Shown here piece after piece: positions 55,589 to 64,000 of a stretch of 64,000 bases of DNA (its first letter is position 1; the number at the start of each line of letters is the position of its first letter). The notes under the pieces were generated by a model, which saw only the letters and a program-made list of their open reading frames with translations, had not been told where the DNA came from and searched no databases. Origin of the DNA: Dehalococcoidia bacterium (lineage in GTDB: Bacteria; Chloroflexota; Dehalococcoidia; Lucifugimonadales; Lucifugimonadaceae); contig JAJEAU010000015.1 in NCBI GenBank assembly GCA_022824185.1, forward strand, positions 92,268-156,267. The letters run 5' to 3'. Position numbers and translations under genes: made by a program.

Positions 55589-55987
55589 CTATTCCGCAGG
55601 CCGTCTCCGCTGCTTCACATACTCAACCACAGCATGGATCCCATCCGGCGGCGCGCCTAATTCGATCGCACGCCTGATGTCCTCCTCGGCCAACTCATCC
55701 TGAAAAAGTGCCGTCCGAGCCACTGCACGATTGCCCAGTGCGTCGGAACTGTCAGGGTTCAACTCGACCGCCCGATCAAGATTGACCACCGCCTGCTCAA
55801 AGAAGCCGATGCTCAGATAAGCGGTGCCCAAATTGAACTGAATTGTCGCGTTGTCGGGATCCAACCAAGCCGCCTCCTCGAAGTCCCTCGCCGCCGCGTC
55901 CGGCTGACCCAACTGAGCCGATTTCAGACCACGAGCGAAAAACTCGTCTGCCGTAGTAGGTTCGGGGGTTGCAGCTTCGTCAGCCAT
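55589..55987 (-). CDS. TPR-repeat protein
   Basis: This 132-residue protein has three to four tetratricopeptide repeats (ADEFFARGLKSAQLGQPDAAARDFEEAAWLDPDN, ATIQFNLGTAYLSIGFFEQAVVNLDRAVELNPDS, SDALGNRAVARTAL...). TPR proteins mediate protein-protein contacts; no partner can be named. The ATG at 55987 is preferred over 55993. It is leftward and separated from argC by 51 nt, so it may precede argC in a transcript. Confidence 0.88.
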   Translation of the reverse strand: MADEAATPEPTTADEFFARGLKSAQLGQPDAAARDFEEAAWLDPDNATIQFNLGTAYLSIGFFEQAVVNLDRAVELNPDSSDALGNRAVARTALFQDELAEEDIRRAIELGAPPDGIHAVVEYVKQRRRPAE

Positions 55988-56045
55988 GAACATAAGCCGA
56001 TGATTACACTTTCATCGACGCAGATTCAAGGATAAGCCTCCACCC

Positions 56046-56954
56046 ATGAAAATCGCACTCATTGGCCAATCGGCGTTCGGCAAAGCCGTCCTCGAAGCGC
56101 TCGCAGCCCGCGCCGAACACGAAATCGTCGGCATATTCGCCGCTCCCGACCGCAGCCGAAGCCGAGAACCACTCGCAACGGCGGCCGAAGACATGAATTT
56201 CCCCGTCTGGCAATTCAAGCGGATGCGAGACCAAGAATGCATCGACGTCTTCCAGTCCCTCAACGCCGACCTTTGCGTCATGGCATACGTCACCGACATC
56301 GTCCCAAACGAAATAATCAACTCCCCAACCCAAGGCACGATCCAATACCACCCATCGCTGCTCCCTCTCCATCGAGGGCCAAGCTCCATCAACTGGGCAA
56401 TCATCCAAGGCGACACCGAAACAGGACTCTCCATCTTCTGGCCCGACGAAGGCTTGGACACCGGACCCATCCTCCTCCAGAAAAAGGTCGATATCGCCTC
56501 CGAAGACTCCGTCGGTTCCCTCTACTTCAACCACCTGTTCCCGATGGGCGTCGAAGCAATCATCGAGTCTGTCGACCTAGTCGCGGCCAGCAACGCACCC
56601 AAAACCATCCAAGACGAATCAGCCGCAACCTACGAGGGATGGTGCGGCGCAAAGGAAGCCCACATCGATTGGTCGAAAGGCGCCACCGAAGTCCACAACC
56701 TCATACGCGGCTGCGACCCACAACCAGGAGCTTGGTCGACACTCAACGACCAAAAAGTCGCCTTCTTCGGCAGCAAAATCGCTTCTCTCGACAAATCCGA
56801 CACCCAGCCCGGCACAATCTCCGACATCGACGACGCCGGTATGACCATCGCATGTGGAGTAGGTTCCGTGAAAATCCGGCGCGGACGCATCGAGCGAGGC
56901 CCCAAATCAAACGCCGCCGATCTTGGCCTGTCCCTCGGAAACCGCTTCAGCTAA
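56046..56954 (+). CDS. Formyltransferase-fold protein like the hydrolase domain of 10-formyl-THF dehydrogenase
   Basis: This 302-residue protein has the Fmt/PurN-like folate-binding fold. The block HPSLLPLHRGPSSINWAIIQGD, followed by LSIFWPDEGLDTGPILLQKK, is closer by eye to the N-terminal hydrolase domain of ALDH1L1 than to bacterial Fmt or PurN. The C-terminal OB-like domain continues (ATYEGWCGAKEAHIDW, IHN-type motif VHNLIRG, PGAWS). The catalytic Asn-His-Asp set is not fully conventional. There is no ACP-like or aldehyde dehydrogenase domain after it. It might hydrolyse 10-formyl-THF or formylate a small molecule. It is convergent with the hydrolase, the ends overlapping by 8 nt. Confidence 0.85.
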   Translation: MKIALIGQSAFGKAVLEALAARAEHEIVGIFAAPDRSRSREPLATAAEDMNFPVWQFKRMRDQECIDVFQSLNADLCVMAYVTDIVPNEIINSPTQGTIQYHPSLLPLHRGPSSINWAIIQGDTETGLSIFWPDEGLDTGPILLQKKVDIASEDSVGSLYFNHLFPMGVEAIIESVDLVAASNAPKTIQDESAATYEGWCGAKEAHIDWSKGATEVHNLIRGCDPQPGAWSTLNDQKVAFFGSKIASLDKSDTQPGTISDIDDAGMTIACGVGSVKIRRGRIERGPKSNAADLGLSLGNRFS

Positions 56955-57879
56955 CCCCAAACCAATCCACAACCAGCTCCGTCACCCGCTCTCCTGCCTC
57001 CAACTGCACAACGTGACCGCAGTCCTCGATCACTTCGAGACGCGCATCTGGTATCGTCGCAACGGCCTTCCGACTATGACGCGTCGGCACAATCAGGTCC
57101 GAATCCCCCCAGATCAACAACACCGACGCCCGAATTTTCGAAAGATCATCGTCTTCCAAAATCTCACGCTGCCCCCAAAAGCCCGCAAAACTCCGCAATC
57201 CCTCATGAAACGACGCCGTCGCACCATTCCTGCAACCCACCTGGAAGTGCATCTCCTTGAACGCCTCGCGCTCATCCGACGGTCCTGATTTCTGCGCCTC
57301 GAACCGATCAAAGAAGAAGTAGCGATCGCTGCGCGACCCGTATCGCACCAACGGCCGCATTATCGGCACCGACGCCAACCTCAGCAACCAGTTGAGACCA
57401 CGTCCAAACCCTGGCGACGACATCAACACCGCACGCCGAAACCTCTCTGGCTCTCTGATCAGAGCACCTAAAGACCCAACCGCACCCATCGAGTGACCCG
57501 CGATATCAGCCTCTTCGATCTCCAACTGATCCATCACGCCCAAAATCACGTCTGCAATCTGCTCCCTGGGCGCATAGATCCGCGCCGGCATGTCCGACAG
57601 CCCAAACATCGGCACATCAGGCACGATCACTCTGTGGTCTTCGGCCAAAGCCGCGATCTGTCGATGCCATGCCGGTCCCCCACTACCTGCGCCGTGCACC
57701 AGCAACACCGGCGGACCATCCCCAAACTCCATCACATGCACCCGCTCAAACTCGCCTGCCGTGACATACCGCCCCTCGTACCGCAAGCCGGAAAACGACA
57801 TCAACCGATCCCCAGCATCTCGGATCCCGGCCAGACTCGCATCCCAAGCCTTCGATGATTCTTCAACGGTGATTCCCAA
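56947..57879 (-). CDS. Alpha/beta hydrolase
   Basis: This 310-residue hydrolase has LLVHGAGSGGPAWH, the nucleophile elbow IAGHSMGAVGSLG, Asp in LLIWGDSDLIVPT, and His in EDCGHVVQLEAGE. A cap region lies between. Sequence-based substrate assignment is not possible; epoxide hydrolase and meta-cleavage product hydrolase families share these motifs. Monocistronic, diverging from mutS2. Confidence 0.88.
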   Translation of the reverse strand: MGITVEESSKAWDASLAGIRDAGDRLMSFSGLRYEGRYVTAGEFERVHVMEFGDGPPVLLVHGAGSGGPAWHRQIAALAEDHRVIVPDVPMFGLSDMPARIYAPREQIADVILGVMDQLEIEEADIAGHSMGAVGSLGALIREPERFRRAVLMSSPGFGRGLNWLLRLASVPIMRPLVRYGSRSDRYFFFDRFEAQKSGPSDEREAFKEMHFQVGCRNGATASFHEGLRSFAGFWGQREILEDDDLSKIRASVLLIWGDSDLIVPTRHSRKAVATIPDARLEVIEDCGHVVQLEAGERVTELVVDWFGVS

Positions 57880-57940
57880 AACGCAACTACCTGACCAACA
57901 ACTCTGACGATAGATACGCCAAGTCTAGAATTGGGGTTGC

Positions 57941-60424
57941 ATGTCATTATCTCCCAAAGAAACGCCAATCAATCCCGTGCCGGATCAACACGATGCACCC
58001 CCACCTGACGCTCGCGACGCCATGCTCCTCGAGGCCGAAGAGCTGCTGGAATTCGACCGCGTCCGAGAGATGTTGGCCCATGAAGCGCGCTTCTTCATGT
58101 CGCGCGAAATCATCCGGGATTCTCGCCCGGCACGTCACCCCGAGGACGTCGCTAGACTCCAAGACGAAACATCCGAAGCGACCCACCTCCTCAACACAAA
58201 AGGCGACATCGGACTCGCCGGAATGCGAGACCCGCGCGAACCCCTGCGCCGCGCCATGCTCGGAGGCGTCCTCAGCGGCTCGGAACTCCTCATCCTATGC
58301 AGCATCTACCAGTCGATGTGGATCGCTAGAAACACCGTCTTCGCCATCGAAGACGACGTCCCGATACTCGCTGACGTGGCTTCTCTCATCCACGACCTCA
58401 GACCCATCCGAGCAGAAATCGTAAAGGCCCTATCTGACTCCGGCGACATCCTAGATTCAGCCACACCACGACTAGCACAACTACGCGAACGTTCCCGCAA
58501 CGCTTACCAGAGAGCCATGCGGATGATGGAGCGAATCGTCGCGCGAGACAACTCCCGCTCTTCCCTCCAGTCCAACGTCATCGCCTCACGCAACGACCGC
58601 CTCGTCTTGGAGGTCAAATCCTCAGAACGCAGCTCGCTGCCGGGGATAATCCACGACATTTCCGCCAGCGGACAGACCGCCTTCATCGAACCCTTCCAAG
58701 TCGTCGGCGCGACCAACGAATGGCGGCAAATGGCACTCGAAGCCGAGAAGGAAGAAGAACGCCTGCTCCGCAAATTCTCCCGCGCCATCGCCGCGCAAGG
58801 CGAGGACGCGATGGCTTCCATGCAAGCCGCCGCAACCCTCGACGCAATCGTAGCCAGAGGCCGTTTGTCGTTAAAAATAGCTGGAATACGACCTATCTCA
58901 TCTTCTGAATCCGAGGCTCAAGATCTAAACCGTCTGTTCCTAATCGAAGCAAGGCACCCCTTGCTTGGCGAAGATGCAGTCCCAATCACCATAAACCTCG
59001 ATTCCAAACGCCGCGGCCTAGTCATAACCGGCCCAAACACCGGCGGAAAGACCGTCGCCATCAAAACCCTCGGCCTCATGGCCCTGATGCACCAAACCGG
59101 CATCCGAATACCCGCACGCGAATCCTCGGAACTCCCCGTATTCGACGGCATCTACGCTGACATCGGAGACGCCCAGAGCATCGATCGCTCGGTCTCCACC
59201 TTTTCTTCTCACATGGAACGTGTGATCAACATCATCGACCGCGCATCAAACCACTCCCTAGTACTACTCGACGAACTTGGCACCGGTACCGACCCCGAAG
59301 AAGGCTCCGCGCTCGCCCGCGCAATCCTCGATTCACTCGTCCAACGCGGCGCTTGGACATGCATCACAACCCATCACCGTCAGGTCTCTGAACACGCGGC
59401 AAGACACGAGAATCTCAACAACGCATCGGTCGAACTCGACCCTGAAACCATGCTCCCAAACTACCGCGTGATCATGGACCTCCCCGGCCAGAGTTACGCC
59501 ATGCAAGTCGCCCAAAGACTTGGCCTCGAACAACCAATCCTCGACCACGCCGAAACCCTCCTGGACCCCCTGAGATCCCAGACTGAATCCTTGCTGAAAT
59601 CCCTCCAACGCGAACGCGACGCAGTCCGAGAAATCCAGGAACAAATCGCCATCGACCGCGCAGAAGCCGAAAAACTCCGAGCCCAAGCCGAGGCCAATCT
59701 CGCAACATCCGAAACCGAGCGAGACAAGTCGATCGAGCAGACCCGCGACCAGCTTAAACAAGAGGCCCAACGCGTCCGCCGACAGCTCCGACGCTTAATG
59801 CGCGAAGCCGAACGCAACCAAGGATGGCAGGAAGCCCGGCAATCCGCCTCCGAAATCGTCACCAATGTAAACCGCGCCGACTGGATGAGTGAAGACGGCA
59901 CCGACGCCAAACCATCCCGCCGCCAACGCCCTAATCAACCACCCGCTGACGAATCCCCACAGTTCTCCGTCGGTGACACCGTCCGCGTTGAAAGCCTAGG
60001 CCTATCTGGCGAAATCGTCGAGATCGACCGCGACAACCGCGCAGTCATTCTAGCCGGAACCATGCGATTCCAAGCGCGTCCCCACATGATGACACTAGTC
60101 AAACAAGCCTCGGCTCAACCTGACACCGACACCTTCCAACCCCGACGTGACGGAACCCCCAGAATCAGTTCCGTTGCCGACGCGGCCGGAGATCTCGACG
60201 TCCGCGGCTCCCGCGTCCACATGGTCGAGTCCATGATCCCTCAGTTCATCGACCGCGCCTTCATGCAAGGCCTCACCAGCGTCCGCATCATCCACGGCGA
60301 AGGCACCGGCGCACTCCGCCAAGCCGTCCGAGACATCCTAGCCCGAGAACCACACGTCGAAACCTTCCAGCCAGCGCCAAGAAACGCCGGAGGCAACGGC
60401 GTCACCATCGCCATGCTCGGATAA
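57941..60424 (+). CDS. mutS2: Endonuclease MutS2
   Basis: This 827-residue MutS-family ATPase lacks the mismatch-recognition domain. The core has ISASGQTAFIEPF, Walker A TGPNTGGKTVAIKT, Walker B LVLLDELGTGTDPEEGSA and an extended coiled coil (600-680). A KOW-like beta segment (SVGDTVRVESLGLSGEIVEID) precedes the C-terminal Smr nuclease domain (DLDVRGSRVHMVE, then IHGEGTGALRQAV). It acts on ribosome collisions in Bacillus and restrains recombination elsewhere. It is divergent from the hydrolase gene. Confidence 0.96.
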   Translation: MSLSPKETPINPVPDQHDAPPPDARDAMLLEAEELLEFDRVREMLAHEARFFMSREIIRDSRPARHPEDVARLQDETSEATHLLNTKGDIGLAGMRDPREPLRRAMLGGVLSGSELLILCSIYQSMWIARNTVFAIEDDVPILADVASLIHDLRPIRAEIVKALSDSGDILDSATPRLAQLRERSRNAYQRAMRMMERIVARDNSRSSLQSNVIASRNDRLVLEVKSSERSSLPGIIHDISASGQTAFIEPFQVVGATNEWRQMALEAEKEEERLLRKFSRAIAAQGEDAMASMQAAATLDAIVARGRLSLKIAGIRPISSSESEAQDLNRLFLIEARHPLLGEDAVPITINLDSKRRGLVITGPNTGGKTVAIKTLGLMALMHQTGIRIPARESSELPVFDGIYADIGDAQSIDRSVSTFSSHMERVINIIDRASNHSLVLLDELGTGTDPEEGSALARAILDSLVQRGAWTCITTHHRQVSEHAARHENLNNASVELDPETMLPNYRVIMDLPGQSYAMQVAQRLGLEQPILDHAETLLDPLRSQTESLLKSLQRERDAVREIQEQIAIDRAEAEKLRAQAEANLATSETERDKSIEQTRDQLKQEAQRVRRQLRRLMREAERNQGWQEARQSASEIVTNVNRADWMSEDGTDAKPSRRQRPNQPPADESPQFSVGDTVRVESLGLSGEIVEIDRDNRAVILAGTMRFQARPHMMTLVKQASAQPDTDTFQPRRDGTPRISSVADAAGDLDVRGSRVHMVESMIPQFIDRAFMQGLTSVRIIHGEGTGALRQAVRDILAREPHVETFQPAPRNAGGNGVTIAMLG

Positions 60425-60490
60425 TTCGACACCCTTGACCAACGCCTCCCCATCAAAACTCCGTCCCAACACATCAAGCAAAACCAGCCC

Positions 60491-60511
60491 CCCTTCGCAA
60501 AGCGAAAAGGG
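60491..60511. terminator. Hairpin between mutS2 and the methyltransferase gene
   Basis: CCCTTCGC-AAA-GCG-AA-AAGGG forms a stem with a two-nt bulge, in the gap between the two convergent genes. No long T tract; possible weak bidirectional terminator. Confidence 0.35.
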
Positions 60512-60554
60512 CGCGAAGACGACGCCTGACGATTAACCATTTATTCTCATCCCC

Positions 60555-63404
60555 TCACAACCTCACATTACAAACCACCGGCTCTGAAGCCAACAACACC
60601 CGCAACCCCCGCAAATCCGGCAATCCCAGAATCTCCGACACCCCCTCATCCAACGCCGACCGCGCAGCACAATCCGCCATCCCCGGCAACCGTTCAAATT
60701 CCGCATCCGCCAACTCATCGAAAAGGTCTGACAACCCGCTGAGTTGCGACGTAGTAATCTGACTAGGATCCAATACAGGCAGGATTCTAAGTTCTGATTT
60801 CTTGAACTTAACCCAAGGTCCCCGTGTGGTCGTACGGATTCCGAGCAACGCAAGAATTCCCAAGCTCGAGTTCATCCATACCGCGACCGCCTTTTCATGA
60901 TCAGGGTCGTTAAGTCTTAACGGCCACCATACGTTTGACAGAACATTCTCGGAAGAGCGCATCGTCACAACCCTTACGGTTTCTAACCAAATACGTTCGC
61001 AAATCAAAATCCGTCCAGCCTTCGGCCACAGAGTATCAATCGGTTTTAGCCGTCTACCCGGTCGAGGTGACGCCAAAGGTGCGAGATATTTGTCCGGGAT
61101 TGTTGAAATAGTGCGGCGTACATCCGTGTTGTGGTTTTCGACCATACGGTAAGCAGTTACAGTATTTGTAGGTTCGAAGCCGTCACGAACGTCTCGAATG
61201 TCCGGACCAATCTCACTTATCTGATCCAAACGACACATCGGCACACTGCCAACCGAAGCTTCGCCAGGCACCCAAACCTCGCCATCTTCCAAAAGCCTCA
61301 ACGCGCTTCGCACAACATCAGCCCGAGCGAACTGTACACCCGACCACTGCTTACCCTTGAGCTTCGATTCCGGAACCGAAAACACCTCGCCTACATGCTG
61401 GGCATCAACCTCTAGCAGGGCAGTGCCCGTATCCTCAATCCTCGCCGGCTCAGTTGTGTTGATCGCTTCAGCTACACGATGGGCGTCTAATATCCCTTTG
61501 GGGTTCTCCCAAAGGTTGACGAATGTGGTCCGATGTTCCTCTCCATCCCCGTTATCAGGACGCCGAGTCGCGATCAATAACGCTTCGGACAATTCCGTGC
61601 TGTCCGAAAAGTTCCAACGCGAAGGATCATGCGACGCCACTACCACGTCCAACATATAGTCGTTCTCTATCAACGCCCGCGTCTGCGACCACGAAGGACC
61701 TGTGCAAACTGTCAACGGCAAAACCAACGCCAAACGCCCTTCGCCAGGCCGCAATTTCGGCGATGCTGCCGCTACGAACGCAGCACCAAGCCCCGCGGTC
61801 GACGACGCCTGCATCGACCGCAAGCGACGCGACAACTCCCGTTGAAGCCTCGTTCTTTCCGCTCTCGGTAAACTCCCAAATAGTAGGTTCCCGCCAACTG
61901 ACCTAGTAAACGGCGGATTCATTATCGCCAGATCCAACTCCGGCAGTCTCGCCGTTTCTCCTTCTTTTACCCCGCGCGAGCCTCTCCCAGATACTCGCCT
62001 AGCATCTCGCGTCGTGATGCCAGTCTGTTCAGGCGACATTGCATACTGCACAGCAGCTTCGTTTGAGTTCAGGAACTCTAACGACCCCAGCAGGACATTC
62101 GAACCCTCGACCCCAAGTGCCATCTCGTAAAGCCTCATGTGCTCGAATTTGATGTCAGGGTTGAGCATTGCAAGGCTCGTCGCTGCGAAATGCACCGCCG
62201 ATAGCTGTACGTCGTAGCCGTACAAAGCTCTTTCAACCATCTCTTTGTGAAGAGCCGCAGCTTCAGTTCCTCCCGCATCCGTGTGTTTCCGCTCCACCTC
62301 GGCAGCCACTGCCATCAGCAACGTCCCAGTGCCGCACGCTAGATCCGCGATATTGAGTGATGCCGGATACTCGTGGTCGGACCAGTCGACACCCTCAGGC
62401 CAGTCATCGAATACCAATCTTGACAGCATTGTCGCCGCGGGAACAGATGTATAGTACGCCCCAGTGAACTTGGCATCCGTTAGGAGCGTGTGAAACAACC
62501 GCCCTGCAAGATCATGCCCTTCTAGGGTCCGCGTGTCCTTTACAGCCTTTACCAAAGGTTCGATGACCGGAAGTTGCACTTCTGGAGGACCGTCCTTGAG
62601 CACATCCACGATGTTCCCGGCCAACTCAAAAACTGGCACGTAGTCGATTTTGTCCATGACGTAGGTCCACGCGTCGTGCAACCCGTCGAGGTCTTTTCTC
62701 AATGCTTCGTTTACGGTGGCTACATCATCGTCTACCGCAGCGAGACGATCTTGAAACGCCAACGCGTTGAAAAGCACCAGACACCCGATACGTAGAGCTG
62801 CCGCGCGATCCTTTTCCTTGTCAGATTTGGCGATAATATCCGAAGTCCGCCGCGCGATTCTGGCGTGTCCAGCAATCTTCTGAGCCGACTCTTCAAGCGC
62901 GTAACCCACGACACCGGCCGCAGCCTGAACACGGTCAACACCCTCAATCTCCAATGGAAGAACTCGCAAGTGATCCGCGAGGTCAACAACAGACCCGGTC
63001 CGTACACGATGCTCGTTTTCTACATCCCCGCGAACCCCGTGTAGCCACCATTCAATGTCACCGGCATTCTCCAAACACGAAAACACGTCTGCTGCTTGAC
63101 GAAACTCCTCGGGATATACAACGCCCAATATCCCTAACTCATCTGGAAAAGCATCCAATCTCTCGTTTAGCTGTGACTCCAAATCATTGCGCGAACCGCC
63201 GTACTTGCATTCCATCAAAACGTTGTCGCCGGTTCTCAACTCAACACGAATGTCCGGGACACCTTGCCGACTACGTCGCTCAGCGCGTGCGTCGATTCCG
63301 CGATCCTTCAGCATGCGAGCCAAGGCGACGTTAAACGCCTCCTCGCGATTAGTTTCCGATCTGTCTCTTCTAGGCATGTCCAGCTGTGGCACTTCCCGCC
63401 CCAT
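60555..63404 (-). CDS. Single-chain restriction-modification-like N6-adenine DNA methyltransferase with N-terminal nuclease domain
   Basis: This 949-residue protein combines three parts. Residues 1-140 carry a PD-(D/E)XK nuclease signature (GVPDIRVELR...NVLMECKYGG). Residues about 330-600 form the methyltransferase with motif I LNIADLACGTGTLLMAV and motif IV LAIMNPPFTR. The C-terminal third is a probable target-recognition domain. This is the layout of type IIG/IIL enzymes or an orphan methyltransferase. No separate specificity, restriction, BREX or DISARM gene accompanies it. An ATG at 63377 (MPRRDRSE) is an alternative start. It may be a solo defence gene; nuclease activity is inferred only from the motif. 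Confidence 0.85.
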   Translation of the reverse strand: MGREVPQLDMPRRDRSETNREEAFNVALARMLKDRGIDARAERRSRQGVPDIRVELRTGDNVLMECKYGGSRNDLESQLNERLDAFPDELGILGVVYPEEFRQAADVFSCLENAGDIEWWLHGVRGDVENEHRVRTGSVVDLADHLRVLPLEIEGVDRVQAAAGVVGYALEESAQKIAGHARIARRTSDIIAKSDKEKDRAAALRIGCLVLFNALAFQDRLAAVDDDVATVNEALRKDLDGLHDAWTYVMDKIDYVPVFELAGNIVDVLKDGPPEVQLPVIEPLVKAVKDTRTLEGHDLAGRLFHTLLTDAKFTGAYYTSVPAATMLSRLVFDDWPEGVDWSDHEYPASLNIADLACGTGTLLMAVAAEVERKHTDAGGTEAAALHKEMVERALYGYDVQLSAVHFAATSLAMLNPDIKFEHMRLYEMALGVEGSNVLLGSLEFLNSNEAAVQYAMSPEQTGITTRDARRVSGRGSRGVKEGETARLPELDLAIMNPPFTRSVGGNLLFGSLPRAERTRLQRELSRRLRSMQASSTAGLGAAFVAAASPKLRPGEGRLALVLPLTVCTGPSWSQTRALIENDYMLDVVVASHDPSRWNFSDSTELSEALLIATRRPDNGDGEEHRTTFVNLWENPKGILDAHRVAEAINTTEPARIEDTGTALLEVDAQHVGEVFSVPESKLKGKQWSGVQFARADVVRSALRLLEDGEVWVPGEASVGSVPMCRLDQISEIGPDIRDVRDGFEPTNTVTAYRMVENHNTDVRRTISTIPDKYLAPLASPRPGRRLKPIDTLWPKAGRILICERIWLETVRVVTMRSSENVLSNVWWPLRLNDPDHEKAVAVWMNSSLGILALLGIRTTTRGPWVKFKKSELRILPVLDPSQITTSQLSGLSDLFDELADAEFERLPGMADCAARSALDEGVSEILGLPDLRGLRVLLASEPVVCNVRL

Positions 63405-63429
63405 CAGGGCTAAAATCCGTAATTGAATT

Positions 63430-63712
63430 CACTACATCGAAACATGATTCTACGCTGAAGCCCCGTTACCTTTTCCCCAAATGGCAGAGATATCCCCACC
63501 ACCTCCACAACCCAGCGCAATTCAAACAACACACAAATCCAAAACCCCGAAAATCATCCCAGAATCCTCAAACCCAGACCAACACGACTTCCAAAAATCA
63601 ACACGAACCCAACGAATCCCGCAACTCACATCCATACAACAAACGAATCAAAACCATCTAACCCCACATACACAACGAATCCCGCAAATTCCCAACAACA
63701 TCCCAAAACAAC
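63430..63712. other. A/C-rich intergenic stretch without genes
   Basis: About 280 nt on the plus strand are strongly enriched in A and C with very little G (CCAAAAC, AACCCAAC, ACACAAC words), unlike the flanking genes. No repeats with regular spacing, no reading frame with coding character and no ribosome binding site are visible. The small ORFs in the track here are low-complexity. Confidence 0.7.
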
Positions 63713-63743
63713 TTGACAACCACCACAACCGTGCTGTTACACT
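63713..63743 (+). promoter_or_regulatory. Strong sigma-70-type promoter
   Basis: TTGACA at 63713 matches the consensus -35 exactly. TACACT at 63738 (preceded by TG one base earlier, an extended -10) lies after a 19-nt spacer, slightly long. Transcription would start near 63750 and run into the right-edge leader. Confidence 0.6.
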
Positions 63744-63749
63744 GAGAAT

Positions 63750-63956
63750 CAGTCAGATCGAGATATGACATGCGTCGTGGCGACGGTCGCGGCAACCCCA
63801 GCCCTCGAGGCCATCGGGATCGTGTTGGAAGTCGGAAGAAACCCGCAACGCGGGAGGAGGACCAGCTTCCTTGGCGTCACCCCGCAGCTCCTGACGAGCG
63901 AGCTGAAAGGCCTTGCTGAGACGCCTCAGTCGAAAGACTGTGGAGGGATCCGACAT
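63750..63956 (+). ncRNA. Structured 5' leader RNA upstream of the edge gene (candidate)
   Basis: About 205 nt separate the promoter from the ATG at 63957. Two hairpins are evident: CCCGC-AAC-GCGGG at 63842-63854, and CCTCAGTC-GAAA-GACTgtgGAGG at 63924-63946, closed by a GNRA tetraloop. The GGAGG of the downstream ribosome binding site is the 3' arm of the second stem, so translation would be blocked when it forms. It does not match riboswitch classes I know. A small ORF starting at ATG 63770 codes about 50 Arg-rich residues. A competing view is that the coding frame starts at 63765. Confidence 0.45.
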
Positions 63957-64000
63957 ATGAAGCGTGCCCGGGACTGGTTCACGGACGCGGCCGACGGTTA
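63957..64000 (+). CDS. 5' end of an unidentified gene leaving the window
   Basis: ATG at 63957 with GGAGGG 9 nt upstream begins MKRARDWFTDAADG and stays open to the window edge. The same frame is also open back to an ATG at 63765, so an N-terminal extension of 64 residues is possible, but it looks low in protein character. Too little is visible to identify the product. Confidence 0.45.
   Translation, partial: MKRARDWFTDAADG

Noticed and set aside
63430-63712. CRISPR-like array in the A/C-rich stretch
   Set aside because: There are no repeats of constant length with regular spacers; only low-complexity composition.
63915-63921. GCTGAGA resembling the TPP riboswitch core
   Set aside because: The other conserved THI-box elements (ACCTGATCTGGATAAT and the flanking stem) are missing.

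Overview
The window looks like chromosomal DNA of a free-living, probably marine or sponge-associated member of the Chloroflexota, in the SAR202/Dehalococcoidia area. This is an inference, as no rRNA is present. It rests on a GT-C-like/DUF2298 membrane fusion, two-subunit glycine dehydrogenase genes, and many paralogous catabolic enzymes: tandem enolase-superfamily proteins, twin TIM-barrel amidohydrolases, short-chain dehydrogenases, an HpcH/HpaI aldolase, a CocE-type hydrolase and an NHL protein. Genes are densely packed on both strands. I see no CRISPR array, prophage, insertion sequence or rRNA.

Layout. 0-9 kb: the 3' end of an M19 dipeptidase, a lone AlbA_2-type ATPase/regulator with a duplicated palindromic promoter element, type I glutamine synthetase, a pentapeptide-repeat protein, an operon of aldo/keto reductase plus two mandelate racemase-like paralogues, then rlmN. 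9-16 kb: one leftward operon running citrate synthase, MidA-like methyltransferase, gcvT, gcvH, gcvPA, gcvPB. 16-21 kb: an amidohydrolase, a Phd/VapC pair, an HpaI-type aldolase, a MntA/HepT pair, and a threonyl-tRNA synthetase without a TGS domain. 21-28.5 kb: a lipoprotein esterase, a large exported PPC-like protein, a DUF418 membrane protein, three tRNAs (Leu-CAG, Arg-GCG, Val-GAC) and a second amidohydrolase.

28.5-45 kb: rmuC, an SDR, an NHL propeller protein, an AAA+/DUF4143 protein behind repeated 31-bp palindromes, a DUF2007 protein next to dnaE, a SelA-like PLP enzyme overlapping a CocE/NonD hydrolase, another SDR, recG and a MaoC hydratase. 45-64 kb: a DUF104/VapC pair, a class IV aminotransferase with an EamA transporter that seems to start at CTG, the 1498-aa membrane fusion, comF, a HAD hydrolase, a methyltransferase, argC, a TPR protein, a stand-alone relative of the formyl-THF hydrolase domain of ALDH1L1, an alpha/beta hydrolase, mutS2, and a single-chain nuclease/DNA methyltransferase. 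At the right edge a strong promoter leads into a roughly 205-nt structured leader that appears to hide the ribosome binding site of a gene leaving the window.

How the genes work together. The gcv cluster with citrate synthase links one-carbon supply to the TCA cycle, and the formyl-THF hydrolase relative could draw on the same folate pool. The aldo/keto reductase and enolase-superfamily operon, the aldolase, the amidohydrolases and the SDRs fit scavenging of sugar acids and other organic acids. The most unusual signals are the two lone ATPase genes that share the same promoter design (short near-identical palindromes starting about 13 nt before the start codon), the GCG arginine anticodon, the apparent CTG start overlapping a stop codon, and the leader at the right edge.
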